Below the pieces are notes generated by a model that saw only the letters and a list, made by a program, of their open reading frames with translations, ran no database searches and had not been told where the DNA came from. This document shows, in pieces, positions 1-10,079 of a stretch of 64,000 bases of DNA. Position numbers and translations under genes: made by a program. The DNA is from Liopterus haemorrhoidalis (Eukaryota > Arthropoda > Insecta > Coleoptera > Dytiscidae). Numbering within the stretch: the stretch's first letter is position 1; every line of letters begins with the position of its first letter. The stretch covers positions 23,791,279-23,855,278 of the forward strand of contig OZ020611.1 of assembly GCA_963971575.1 (NCBI GenBank), read 5' to 3'.

Positions 1-209
1 TACAGAAGGCAAGGAAGCATCCAGTATTCATCCAGTCAAAGGTGGCAGAAATCTACAGTTTGTAGTTGGAATAGATCAATCATTGTATCGTGTTAATGTT
101 GCGTCAAACAATTCCGCATATACAGCAACTACAATTATGGATGTTGACATTGATCCCACAGCGGAACTAGTTAAAGGAAAAACCGATAGCAAAGGAAGAC
201 TTTGGTATA
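1..209 (+). CDS. SMP-30-like gene, first exon in window (5' incomplete)
   Basis: The frame is open from base 2 (Thr-Glu-Gly-Lys...) and ends at a GTAAGT donor at 210 with one base left over (phase 1). It encodes a propeller strand (VVGIDQSLYRV) and the GKTDSKGRLW motif, where family enzymes usually read NDGK-D-G-LW. No ATG or acceptor is inside the window, so the exon may begin further left. The frame reads through past the donor into intron sequence until base 298. Confidence 0.8.
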
Positions 210-3200
210 GTAAGTACATTATTATTAGTATCAATTTTTCAAATAGCAATTTACAAAATCAGATAATAAATATAAATATTGGTATAATGTTTTATTGAAA
301 TCTGGAGGATCCTCAGATTTCCTTGCGTAAGCAAATCACTGTATTTGTAAATAATTCATAGAGTAACTTAATTAAAAAAGAGCAATACAACTGAGTTAAT
401 GAACAATCTTTACACATATTTTTGTTAAGGTGCGCACCCAAGGGAGTGTCAGGGGTTTGAGCCTCCACTCAAACACTCAACAAAAAACACGTGTTATTAC
501 TGATTTTAGGAATACACTTGAGTTTTCATTTCTTCAATTGAGTTTTAGAGCTCATGAGCTTTAGAGTTTTAGAGTTTTGTAGGAATGACCACCGAAAAAC
601 CCTTATAACGTCACTCATGTGTCTGTCTCTCTGTCTGTTAAGACGGTAGAAATTGTAGCTCAACGGTTAAAGATAGAAAGTTGAAATTTGGCATGCTTAT
701 ACAACTCTTAGACCCACATATAGTAAAAAAACTGCGACTTCAAAAAAACACATCTCAAGATAAATATAATCAATTATTTATTTAAATATATAAATATATA
801 TATATATATATATATCACTCTATGGACTGATGTTAAATAAAGTTTAAGACAACATTTATTCCAAATATCCGATATTCCGGCTTTATTTTAAGCCTTCATT
901 CAGGGCCTATAATTTACAAAATTCTTTACATTAGTAAATTGTTTATATAAATTAACAATGTGAAAATTAAATTTGATTTATAAAAATTATTTGTTACTTG
1001 CTTCTCAAATGAGAAGGTTGGGTCAGTAATTTCCGGATAAAAATTTAGGTCCAGGTCCATCCGGACCGCTATAAAATAATTTTGTCTCCTAAGCCTCTCC
1101 CCAAACAAAATAACCTGTGTGCGCGCCGGTTTTTGTTAGAATTTGATCGCTCGAAAGGCATAAGTAAAATCCTTCTTACTAATAAATATGTTATAAAATC
1201 TCGCCTGCGTAGCTATTACCCATATTATTCGATTGTTCAAAAACAGACAAAAATATATGTAAAGACAATAGATATGGTGTTGATTAAGTTGGATTAGTTT
1301 TTTTTAAATTCGTTACTCTTTATGGATTATTTACAAATACAGTGATATCCTTGCGCGAATAGTACAAGACCTGCAAATGAACTTTCGATTATTTGAACAA
1401 TTTTAATTTATGGACACATCTGATTTTATTTGTTCATATAACAGAACGCCTACTGTATTTTTAATTGCATGTGCTGCATTTAATAACAGCTCAAAGAGCC
1501 GGTTTCTAAAAGCTTAATTAACTATAACAAAATAGTTAGAAAATGATTGCTATGGTTACTTATGAGATTGTTATATTTTAACAGAGTTTAACCAAAAGAT
1601 TAAATTCGGCTAAGCTTTCATAAACCAGCCCTTATTATTTAAATCAATAGACGTAAATTTATATTAATTATTATGCGATTTCAATGAAGAATAACTAAAA
1701 AAAATTTTTTTACTAGATACTTAAGAAACCTTAATTAAAATTAAAAAAAAAAAATTAAATATATAAATAAAAAAATAACAAAAATTAACAATTAGCATTT
1801 TATGTGTTGTAACTGTTTTCTGCTTTAAAAATATGTAACTTTAGATTTTTAGCAATAAATACAAATAATTCTGGCTCCATCTACAAAATCCAAAAGGGAA
1901 AATCACCTCAACTAATGGATTCGGGCTTTGAATCACCAAATGGTTTTGACTGGACACAGGATGACAAATATTTCTATATATCTGACACAGCGGCAGGAGT
2001 CATTTACGAATATGATTATTCCAGCTCACAGGGAACAATAAGTAAGATAACTGACTTACTCAATCCTTAATCTTTTTTAATATTTTCCTGTGGCACTCTC
2101 CGATGTATTCCTTGAGGCAGGGACGTAGCCAGGGAGCGGGCATAGGGGGCATTGCCCCCCCCCCCCCCCGGTTAGTTTACCTTATATAAAATATAATTTA
2201 GGTTGTTAGAAGTTTTCTTCTAAAAAAAATTTATAAATTTACCGGACTTTTATTATTTAATATACTACAAAAGACCTAGAAAAGGGGTCGGCAACCTGCG
2301 GCTCTTTTAGAAAATTTTGTGGCTCTGAATATTGGCTGGTTTTTATTTTAACATAATTTATTTTTTAATTTTCAACTTTCTGCCTGTACTATACAGGTTT
2401 TGTATTTTTTAGAATGTTTTACGGCGCAATTCACACCCGGTAATTCCCCGAGTTATTTTTCTCGAAAAAAAGTTATCTGTATTTGTGAATGATTTACGTG
2501 CAAAAACATTTTTACATTTTATTAATTTACAAAAACATGTTATTAATGCATTTTTTTTTTTTTGCTCAAACTATTGTTAACATACAAGAAGCTTTTCGAG
2601 ATAGATTTAAAGAGTTTAGAAAATATAAAGCTACACTAGCTTTTTTGATAAAGCCAATTGAAGTAAATATGTAGCAATTACATTTATCACCTTCAATTAG
2701 TGGATTTGAAATCCAAAGGTTTATGGAATTATATATATTTAAAACTTAATTCTGAACTGGAAAATTTAGAAAGAAAAAAGTGAATATCCACATATTACTG
2801 TAAGCAAATCTTTTCATATATGAAATTAATAAAGTGTCAGTTAAGGAGTAATCTTACTGACCTGAAACTAGAGTGCTGCTTTAAGTTAAAGATTACTGAA
2901 TATTCACCAAATATTGAAGTCTTATAGAACCTATACAGGAGCAATCGTCCCATTAAAAAAATTATTATATTGTAATATACAATAGTTAAGTTTATGGGAG
3001 TCGGACAGGTGTAGAAATAAATAAAAAAGTTTATTTAACTAAGCTTACGTTTCGATTTTAATCAAATCTTCCTCAGAGCTAAAAAGATTTAGAATCAGTT
3101 AGAAATTACATAATTAATATTGTTATATGAATACATTATCAAATTACAGCTGAATAGTGTCGGTACTAAGTTTACATGAATAATTATTAGTTATAGATAG

Positions 3201-6200
3201 ATTACAGATGATAATACAGTTATATATAAAAAAGTCAAATAATAAAATATATATGAGTTACGCAAAATTTGATTTAAAATAAATAAATAAATAACTAAAA
3301 TAAATAAGTACATAAATAAAATTTGTTATACCTAGTTAGTCACATAATTTAAAATTATAACATTAAATAATAAAATATGAGTTACGTAAAATTGATTTAA
3401 AATAAATAAATAAATAAATAAAAATAAATAAATCATAAATAAATTTTACTATACCTAGTTAAAGTCACATAATTTTAAAATAAAACGTTAAATAATAAAA
3501 TATATCGGTATATATGTCCATGGTTTATAAGGTCGTTGAACTTGGTGATAAGAATGATACTGAAAATTCAAGTCTGAATTCGAAATAATCTACAGGTAAA
3601 AAATTGCAACTAGTGAAATCTATACGGCAAATATTTAGTTAAAAGTTATTAAAGATATTACAATAGATGGCGTTCATCGTATTACAATCGGTTTTAAAGT
3701 TTATCGTTTTATTATCTCGTTGGATGTTTATGCTTTCGCTTATTAATCTTTTATTTAAATTTTCTATTTTTTTAACTCTATCTAGGATTATGGTTTCTTC
3801 AAAATTAAATTTGTGATTGGTTTCAAAGAAATGCGTGCTAAGAGCAGTATTTTCTTTTTTGTTTCTATATTTTTCTTGGCAACTATTTTTATGTTGGTAA
3901 ATTCTTTTATGTAGATATTGTTTGGTTTGTCCAATATATCCCAAATCACATCGTGCGAAAGGGATGTGGTAGACAACTGAAGAAGTATTAAATTTAGGTG
4001 TCGGGTCTTTTAATTGGGAATATAATTCTTTAACCGTTTTAAGATTGTAGAATGCTAGTTGTATGTTAAGGGGTTTAAATAGTTTAGCAATGTTAAGTGA
4101 GATTTTATCTAAGTAGGGAAATTTAAAATATATGTTTTTAGAATTAATATTAGATGTTATATTGTTATTAGTATTATTATCAGAATTATTATAAAAAATT
4201 GTATTAATGAGAGTTTTAGGGAAATTGTTCTTCATTAGTTGGACAGTAGCTATTGTAAAATTTTCTCTATGAAATTTAGGATCACTTAAGTTTAGAATTC
4301 TATGTTTATAGGATTTTATAATCGCAATTTTTTGTTTATAAGGATGTTCGGATAAGAAGTTTATAGTCCGACCTGAGCTGGTAGGTTTGGCATACCAATT
4401 GGTAGACAAAGTACCATCTGAGTTATGTATTAATAAAATGTCTAGGAAAGGGATAGTGTTATTGTTTTCTGTTTCTATGGTGAATTGAAGATTGTTATGG
4501 AACGAATTGAAAGTCTCTAGGGTAGTGTCTATGTGGTTGGAGGGTATGGCTAATATGGTGTCATCTACATAATATTTAATGAAGGGTATGTTAAAGGGTA
4601 ATTTTTTAACTACGGTATTAATTAGTTGATTAACTACTAAGTTAGCTAATACTGGGGATGAAGGGGCTCCCATAGCTGTACCGAACAATTGTTTATAGTA
4701 TTGGTCCTTATAAACAAAATAACTACTGTCAAACAAGAAATTAATAATGGTGATAAATGATTCGTAGGATAAATCTGTGTAGGCTTGTAAGCCTACACAG
4801 ATAAGGCTATCCCTTTCCTAGACATTTTATTAATACATAACTCAGATGGTACTTTGTCTACCAATTGGTATGCCAAACCTACCAGCTCAGGTCGGACTAT
4901 AAACTTCTTATCCGAACATCCTTATAAACAAAAAATTGCGATTATAAAATCCTATAAACATAGAATTCTAAACTTAAGTGATCCTAAATTTCATAGAGAA
5001 AATTTTACAATAGCTACTGTCCAACTAATGAAGAACAATTTCCCTAAAACTCTCATTAATACAATTTTTTATAATAATTCTGATAATAATACTAATAACA
5101 ATATAACATCTAATATTAATTCTAAAAACATATATTTTAAATTTCCCTACTTAGATAAAATCTCACTTAACATTGCTAAACTATTTAAACCCCTTAACAT
5201 ACAACTAGCATTCTACAATCTTAAAACGGTTAAAGAATTATATTCCCAATTAAAAGACCCGACACCTAAATTTAATACTTCTTCAGTTGTCTACCACATC
5301 CCTTGCGCAGGATGTGATTTAGGATATATTGGACAAACCAAACAATATCTACATAAAAGAATTTACCAACATAAAAATAGTTGCCAAGAAAAATATAGAA
5401 ACAAAAAAGAAAATACTGCTCTTAGCACGCATTTCTTTGAAACCAATCACAAATTTAATTTTGAAGAAACCATAATCCTAGATAGAGTTAAAAAAATAAA
5501 AAATTTAAATAAAAGATTAATAAGCGAAAGCATAAACATCCAACGAGATAATAAAACGATAAACTTTAAAACCGATTGTAATACGATGAACGCCATCTAT
5601 TGTAATATCTTTAATAACTTTTAACTAAATATTTGCCGTATAGATTTCACTATAGTGCGTTCGAAGGTGAGTATGCAGTACAGGGCATATGGAGTAGTTC
5701 TTTTTCATACTCTTTAATGGGTTTACAGAATGACGCTATCCTTTTCTTGCTAGTCGACGTTGCCAGCTCTAAAACACGCTGATCTGTGAAGACGCAGTAT
5801 TCTACAAATGGCCATTTGTTTTTGTTGAGTGTTATTTTGAGTTTTATAAGAGTGGATTTTTGTAAATAATACGAGTTTTTCATATTATTATAATTGACAC
5901 ATTTGACACTTTTACAACATTTGGCAACACCGCTCACATTTGCCATAAGAGCTATACTGCAAACTCACCTTCGAACGCACTATAGTTGCAATTTTTTACC
6001 TGTAGATTATTTCGAATTCAGACTTGAATTTTCAGTATCATTCTTATCACCAAGTTCAACGACCTTATAAACCATGGACATATATACCGATATATTTTAT
6101 TATTTAACGTTTTATTTTAAAATTATGTGACTTTAACTAGGTATAGTAAAATTTATTTATGATTTATTTATTTTTATTTATTTATTTATTTATTTTAAAT

Positions 6201-9200
6201 CAATTTTACGTAACTCATATTTTATTATTTAATGTTATAATTTTAAATTATGTGACTAACTAGGTATAACAAATTTTATTTATGTACTTATTTATTTTAG
6301 TTATTTATTTATTTATTTTAAATCAAATTTTGCGTAACTCATATATATTTTATTATTTGACTTTTTTATATATAACTGTATTATCATCTGTAATCTATCT
6401 ATAACTAATAATTATTCATGTAAACTTAGTACCGACACTATTCAGCTGTAATTTGATAATGTATTCATATAACAATATTAATTATGTAATTTCTAACTGA
6501 TTCTAAATCTTTTTAGCTCTGAGGAAGATTTGATTAAAATCGAAACGTAAGCTTAGTTAAATAAACTTTTTTATTTATTTCTACACCTGTCCGACTCCCA
6601 TAAACTTAACTATTATATTATCTACGGACATAATTCGTCAACATATTGTAATATACTGGCAACTACAATAGGTATCACAAACTAAATGTATAAGTAAATA
6701 TTAAATTATTGTAATACTTGATTATTTAAAAACAAATAAACAATTTTTACGTTTTTTTTTTCTTCTAAAATATAGCATATATTTTTTAGCGGCTCTTCCA
6801 TGTTATTGTGCTTTTTTTAAAATATAGATTTGGCTCTTTGTCACTGAAAGGTTGCCGACCCCTGACCTAGAACGCTGTTATTTTCTACCCAAGCCATGTA
6901 ATTAAGGTCGTACCGACCAATTTAAAATATTTTGTTATGTTTGCCCCCGCCCCACGTTGAAATCCTGGCTACGTCCCTGCCTTGAGGAATTCATGCAAGT
7001 TCTTATTTAGCGTTAGTATCATTTGGTTTTGGCAAAGTGTGTCCTACCTATTTCTATTTTCTGGACAATATTCTTTTGGCAATTGGCTTTAGACTCGCAA
7101 GTCACTACAGGTCAATTTCTGATACAAGGGTTGCCTTTTATATTTAGGGATTTGAGATCAAAAACAATTTATTTTCAACAAAAGTGGCTTTATTGTTTTT
7201 TAAAATATTCTCCATTCAGTTTTGTATGCGTTTGAACCAATTTTCGAAGCAATTTTTGCACTCCGATTGAGGCTTTTTCCACTGCGATTGTCAAATTATG
7301 TTGGATCCAAGGCAATCAAATCTTTTTGGCGGCCAAATATTCATGCAATAGTGAATGTATGCTAGTAGTATTTTACTTATTACCTTTGTTTTTATTTTTT
7401 TGCGGGTTAATTTCCACATTCAGTTCTTTAAGTTGTTTCGTATTTAACCTTATCCCTTACTATTATGATGTACATGCATAACTTTGTTGTAGCAAATTTA
7501 TATAACTATCACGTTTTCTATTTTCCAGTAGACTACACAAGTATTCTTTTATGTTGTATTTAATAAGATCTATCTGAATTGTTAAGAAATCATCCTCAAA
7601 GTACAAACATATGTTATTTAAGAAACTGCATATAATTCATTTATTTTTTACCCATTTTTCGTTACTCTTGGTTGGTGCCGATTGCTGAATAATCTGGTCT
7701 CATAATTGGTTTGCATTTCAGAAAATCGCAGGATTGTTTTTAGTAAGGCTAGTCAGTTGTCAAACGTTACAGGAATAATAACCGACATAATTGCAGATAA
7801 TAAAGGCAACTTATGGGCTGGACTCGCGCTATCTGGACAGGTATGAACAAAAATATAGTAATTTTTAGTGTTTTGTAGGTATGGCAATAAAAAAAAAAAC
7901 TTAATATTTACATTAAGGTTGCTCGCAAACACAGCCACATGTTATCGCTACTGGTAGTCGCTACAAGCTGTGGATTGTATTTTTGTTTAGTTTAAGTAGA
8001 CTTAAGTGGGAAACAGAATGCAACGAGTGTGACGGCGCGTTGACGCCGTTGGACGGCGCAAAGTTAAAAGCAAGGCTGTACTACGCAAGTGCACAGAATG
8101 AACAACGTTCTACGGCGTTCGAACGCCGTTGATACTGAATGTTCGTCAACTTCCAACTTTTGACGCCGTTGAACGTTGACGCAGAACACCTAACCTCAGT
8201 TTTTCTGAATGGTAAAGTGTTTGTATGTATAAATAACTTGCATACAACATAACTAACATCACACACAAGTCTTCATCATCCATTATACTTTTAATAAAAG
8301 AAAGCGCACGTATAAACACAGATATAGGTAGACTACCTATATCACGTGACACTTGACGGCGTTAAAAATGATTGCATTGTGGGCAGGCGAAAATTCAACG
8401 GCGTTCTCAGAAACGCCGTCGCAAATGACGGCGTACTGACGGCGTAGCGCGCTGTGCATTCTGTTCCAGGCTTTAGCACAGACACGGCGTTTATAGTGGC
8501 CCGCCCGAGCCACAGGCTGCAGGAGTGGACGTGTCTCGCTACTTGTAGCCGGCGGCAGCTGCTGTTTTTACCGCGCAAACACGACCACAGTCGCTAGCCA
8601 CTGTTAGACTAGTACGTTTGTCCGGATCGTCAGTTGCAATTCTCTCTGTTGTCAAGCTTATTCGAAAATACTTGAAGAATTTGTCTTCGCGCAATTTTAG
8701 ATCTTCAAAAACGGAGTAAAAGTGTACATTTCTCTCGCGAATACTTAAGATTGGATGTACTGAATAACGGCGATATATTTGTAATCCACGCCGTCTGCGT
8801 CGTTTTCTTATTACAAGTAGCGCGATAAGAGCATTCAAGTCGAAATCCATACTGGTACTGTCGAGAAAATAAATAGATTGTCTACCGTCGTGGCAAATAC
8901 GAACAGAATAGGGCCACCGATGGCGACCACCTGTAGCAACCACTGGTAGTCGTATATAGCCACGTGTGGCGTCCATTGGTAGCAACCACACGTGACTGTG
9001 TTTGCGAGCGTAAACCGTAAAACTCGTTACGCTTGCATCAGAGTTCGAAAGAGGCTGAATAAACGTGAATAAACTAAGCGATCCACAAGTTCAAACTTGT
9101 CTGTAACGACATGAACTCGTTCAAACGTATTATAATAGCTGCTTTCCTTTTACAAGTTAAAATGCTTGGCTAAGCTAAGAAATTAGTCAAATGTCTTAGC

Positions 9201-9845
9201 AAGGGAAAGGAGGGAGGAAAAGACTTACTTTATCTTAGCCAGTGTTTTATAAATGGAACGCTCTTACAACTTAGATTAACTTAGCTTAGCTTAGATTTCT
9301 TAAGTAAAGTGGTAAAAGGAAAGCGCCTATTGTCTCATTCGAACCAGATTCGTAAAATTGTGTTTTTGATACATCAAATATTGTGCAATCCGAGTCTCAT
9401 TCGTCAAGTTTTACATTTGTAACATCGAAAATGACGCTGCCCAAATCTCTTTCGGGCATGGAATATTTTGCTACTATTACATGCCCGATCACCACTTGGG
9501 CCTGTGCATTAAGATGTTAATAAGCCCACACCTATAGAAATTATTGGTTGGTTCGTTAGGTTAGTGACTATAGTATAACTGGCAAATTTTTAATTCTATC
9601 TTATATGTTCTATTTAGCTTGTGAAGATAAATCCAAAGACTGGGAAAGTTCTTCGTATGATATCCATTCCTGCATCGCACATTTCAAGTTTGACCTTTGG
9701 TGGTGGACTTTCCTTCGATAGGATATTCGTTGGAACTTCGAGGGATTTATTGGCTGATCCTTCAACTGAGCCTGACGCAGGAGCTATGTTTGTGGTCTCA
9801 GGAACTGGTTCCAATGGATGGCCCAAAAGTAATGTAAATTTATGA
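1..9845 (+). CDS. SMP-30/gluconolactonase-like (regucalcin / luciferin-regenerating-enzyme-like) gene, 3' part, four exons
   Basis: This is the only clear host gene. Exons 1-209, 1853-2041, 7722-7840 and 9618-9845 join in one open frame of about 247 codons ending in TGA. The junctions are GTAAGT, GTAAGA and GTATGA donors with AG acceptors; intron phases are 1, 1 and 0. The product has the blade pattern of the SMP-30 six-bladed beta-propeller: a VVGIDQSLYRV strand, GKTDSKGRLW, a SPNGFDW/ISDTAAGVIYEYDY segment, DNKGNLWAG and a C-terminal SLTFGG block. Family members are lactonases or calcium-binding regucalcins of about 300 residues, so roughly the first 50-60 residues lie outside the window. 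Aligned by eye with firefly luciferin-regenerating enzyme, the NDGK Asn-Asp and the PDG Asp near the active site look replaced, while the NG(L/F) Asn is kept; enzyme activity is therefore uncertain. The name is by family resemblance only. Confidence 0.85.
210..1852 (+). other. intron 1 of the SMP-30-like gene, AT-rich, with a degenerate repeat
   Basis: The intron contains no coding signal. Bases about 570-720 hold a degenerate dispersed repeat (GTCTGTCTCTCTGTCTGTTA, then AAAGTTGAAATTTGGCATG) that resembles stretches near 11.5, 15.1, 22.9 and 49.0 kb. A short (TA)n tract is at about 795-815. The remainder is AT-rich and unremarkable. Confidence 0.6.
1853..2041 (+). CDS. SMP-30-like gene, internal exon
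   Basis: A TTTTTAG acceptor precedes base 1853 and a GTAAGA donor follows base 2041. The 189 bp are open in the phase demanded by the previous exon. They encode GSIYKI, SPNGFDWTQDDKYFYISD and VIYEYDYSS, which match the family's GSLY, NGL-W-D-MYYIDS and VDEYDYD landmarks. The Asn of SPNG corresponds to a metal-ligand Asn of SMP-30. Confidence 0.82.
2489..2920 (+). pseudogene. decayed hAT transposase C-terminal fragment
   Basis: The open piece 2489-2674 encodes IQEAFRDRFKEFRKYKATLA followed by FLIKPIEVN. That pattern is seen near the C-terminus of hAT transposases related to GTF2IRD2/ZBED-type domesticated proteins. After the stop at 2672 the same frame continues as QLHLSPSISGFEIQ and then degenerates through stops and frame changes to about 2920. 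No catalytic residues remain. Identification rests on this short pattern and on the surrounding hAT termini. Confidence 0.6.
3639..4773 (-). pseudogene. Penelope-like reverse transcriptase + GIY-YIG endonuclease, 5'-truncated (left arm)
   Basis: The minus-strand frame is open from about 4773 (DLSYESF...) to the stop at 3639-3641. It holds the second half of a PLE reverse transcriptase: GTAMGAPSSPVLAN, the YYVDDT catalytic motif and the IPFLDI segment. A C-terminal GIY-YIG domain follows with CDLGYIGQT, an Arg in HKRIYQHK, and FFETNHKFNFEE. The first RT motifs are missing, so it cannot be an intact polymerase. Compared with the right arm, the zinc-binding IPCAGC reads IPFARC (Cys to Phe, Gly to Arg). 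In life the protein would reverse-transcribe element RNA, with GIY-YIG nicking the target. Confidence 0.85.
4774..4801. repeat. 28-bp palindrome at the junction of the two PLE arms
   Basis: Thirteen bases (TCTGTGTAGGCTT) are followed by GT and then their exact reverse complement. It lies exactly where the minus-oriented and plus-oriented PLE copies meet. It could be a relic of end-joining or template switching. Confidence 0.8.
4812..5624 (+). pseudogene. Penelope-like element C-terminal ORF with GIY-YIG domain (right arm)
   Basis: The frame is open from PFLDILLIHNSDG to the stop at 5622-5624 and is nearly identical to the C-terminal 260 residues of the left arm. The GIY-YIG core is intact: VVYHIPCAGCDLGYIGQT, Arg in HKRIYQHK, and FFETNHKFNFEE. 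The reverse transcriptase is lost apart from its thumb-side end. The first ATG (4854) is fortuitous because the copy is 5'-truncated. It may preserve the ancestral CAGC zinc-binding pair that the left arm lost. Confidence 0.82.
5653..5982. mobile_element. 330-bp TA-flanked MITE (Tc1/mariner type) inside the right PLE arm
   Basis: Termini TAGTGCGTTCGAAGGTGAGT and its complement match over about 31 bp with two differences. TA duplications are at 5651-5652 and 5983-5984. The left PLE arm has the empty site (CACTAGTTGC), which proves the insertion boundaries. A 98-codon minus-strand frame spans the element, but no family is recognised and it is probably fortuitous. Confidence 0.88.
6505..6560 (+). 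ncRNA. hammerhead-ribozyme-like core in PLE 3' end (right arm)
   Basis: CTGAGGA (6519-6525) is followed by a stem GATTT/AAATC, then GAAA (6542-6545) and CGTAAGC. The expected hammerhead core is CUGAUGA, stem II, GAAA, so this copy has a T-to-G change in the core and is likely inactive. The left arm carries the same sequence on the minus strand at about 3043-3080. PLEs are known to encode hammerhead motifs in their terminal repeats. Confidence 0.5.
7722..7840 (+). CDS. SMP-30-like gene, internal exon
   Basis: The exon lies between a TTGCATTTCAG acceptor and a GTATGA donor and is phase-compatible with its neighbours (phase 1 in, phase 0 out). It encodes 40 residues ending DNKGNLWAGLALSGQ, matching the family segment D-EGNLWVA-FQGQ. 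By eye, the position that is Asp in the usual PDG motif reads ITD here, shifted by one. Intron 2 before it is 5.7 kb long because of the nested transposons at 2118-6979. Confidence 0.8.
8005..8472. mobile_element. 468-bp MITE with TTA duplication and repeated ACGGCGTT motif
   Basis: TTA duplications at 8002-8004 and 8473-8475 flank imperfect inverted termini (AGTGGGAAACAGAATGC and AGCCTGGAACAGAATGC). The ends are filled with repeats of ACGGCG and GACGCCGTTG on both strands. It encodes nothing recognisable. The 3-bp TTA duplication suggests Harbinger mobilisation. Confidence 0.75.
8539..8991 (-). pseudogene. Harbinger-like transposase N-terminal fragment
   Basis: The minus-strand frame encodes an acidic/hydrophobic start (MDFDLNALIALLVI), an Arg-rich run (RKRRRRR) and SVHPILSIRERNVHFYSVFE, then LREDKFFKYFRIS. 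This matches the PIF/Harbinger N-terminal pattern HP-N-R---F--L--EL--D--KFF-YFRMS. The Met at the MDFDLNAL step (about 8850) is the likelier start; the upstream 47 residues run into the terminal repeat. The DDE catalytic domain is absent, and the frame ends where the nested MITE has interrupted the element. Confidence 0.6.
9618..9845 (+). CDS. SMP-30-like gene, terminal exon
   Basis: The exon begins after a TATTTAG acceptor and runs 76 codons including TGA at 9843-9845. It encodes LVKINPKTGKVL followed by ISSLTFGG and a C-terminal GAMFVVSGTG, matching the family's RIIKI, TSVAFGG and VYRVTGLG blocks. This fixes the end of the gene. Confidence 0.82.
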   Translation, partial: LVKINPKTGKVLRMISIPASHISSLTFGGGLSFDRIFVGTSRDLLADPSTEPDAGAMFVVSGTGSNGWPKSNVNL

Positions 9846-10023
9846 AAATGGAGTTAGGGTAGCACCTAGGCCCCAGCAATTTACATGCACTAAAAGACGA
9901 TATATTTTAACAAATTTAAACAAATTATATAACTATAGAAGTAGTATAATATATTCCTGTCAATATTATGTTAGCTCATAATTACTTTGTTGTTATATTT
10001 TTATGTAGTTATTTTAAGGCTAT

Positions 10024-10029
10024 AATAAA
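10024..10029 (+). promoter_or_regulatory. AATAAA polyadenylation signal candidate for the SMP-30-like gene
   Basis: AATAAA lies 179 bases after the stop codon on the coding strand and is followed by A-rich sequence. It is the first canonical hexamer after the stop. In such AT-rich DNA the hexamer is common, so the assignment rests on position. Confidence 0.45.
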
Positions 10030-10079
10030 ACAAAAAAATAATTGTTTTTAATCATTTAAACAAGGGATCGGCATCAACC

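Larger units (their letters stand above)
2981..6642. mobile_element. Penelope-like element (PLE), palindromic head-to-head insertion
   Basis: A 14-bp duplication ATATTGTAATATAC flanks the insertion (2967-2980 and 6643-6656). Inside are two inverted arms of one PLE: a minus-strand arm (2981 to about 4773) and a plus-strand arm (about 4810-6642). They meet at a 28-bp near-perfect palindrome at 4774-4801. Both arms end in the same 3' region with a hammerhead-like core. The left arm starts further 5' (within the reverse transcriptase) than the right arm (truncated at PFLDI). The right arm also carries a MITE at 5653-5982. Inverted or tandem partial copies are typical of PLE insertions. Confidence 0.88.
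2282..6864. mobile_element. hAT-type element (inner) with decayed transposase, nested in the outer hAT
   Basis: Termini AGGGGTCGGCAACCT (from 2283) and AGGTTGCCGACCCCT (to 6863) form the inverted repeat. An 8-bp duplication ACCTAGAA flanks it at 2274-2281 and 6865-6872. Net of the PLE, the element is about 0.9 kb. The left part retains transposase-like coding at 2489-2900. It inserted into the outer hAT before receiving the PLE. Confidence 0.87.
2118..6979. mobile_element. hAT-type element (outer), non-autonomous, carrying nested insertions
   Basis: The terminal inverted repeat begins CAGGGACGTAGCCAGG at 2118 and its complement CCTGGCTACGTCCCTG ends at 6979. A perfect 8-bp target duplication CCTTGAGG flanks it (2110-2117 and 6980-6987). 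The CAGGG terminus and 8-bp duplication are hAT hallmarks. Net of nested insertions only about 280 bp is the element's own sequence, so it is a MITE. It sits in intron 2 of the SMP-30-like gene and has a C-run at 2157-2169. Confidence 0.88.
7920..9010. mobile_element. Harbinger-like element in intron 3, with a nested MITE
   Basis: Inverted termini GCTCGCAAACACAG (from 7921) and CTGTGTTTGCGAGC (to about 9010) define the element. A minus-strand frame inside resembles the N-terminus of PIF/Harbinger transposases. The target duplication is not clear; Harbinger elements usually duplicate TTA or TAA. A separate TTA-flanked MITE (8005-8472) sits within it. Confidence 0.6.

Noticed and set aside
926..1297. 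Overlapping 60-71-codon frames in intron 1
   Set aside because: AT-rich, no domain, lie within an intron on both strands; shadows of random sequence.
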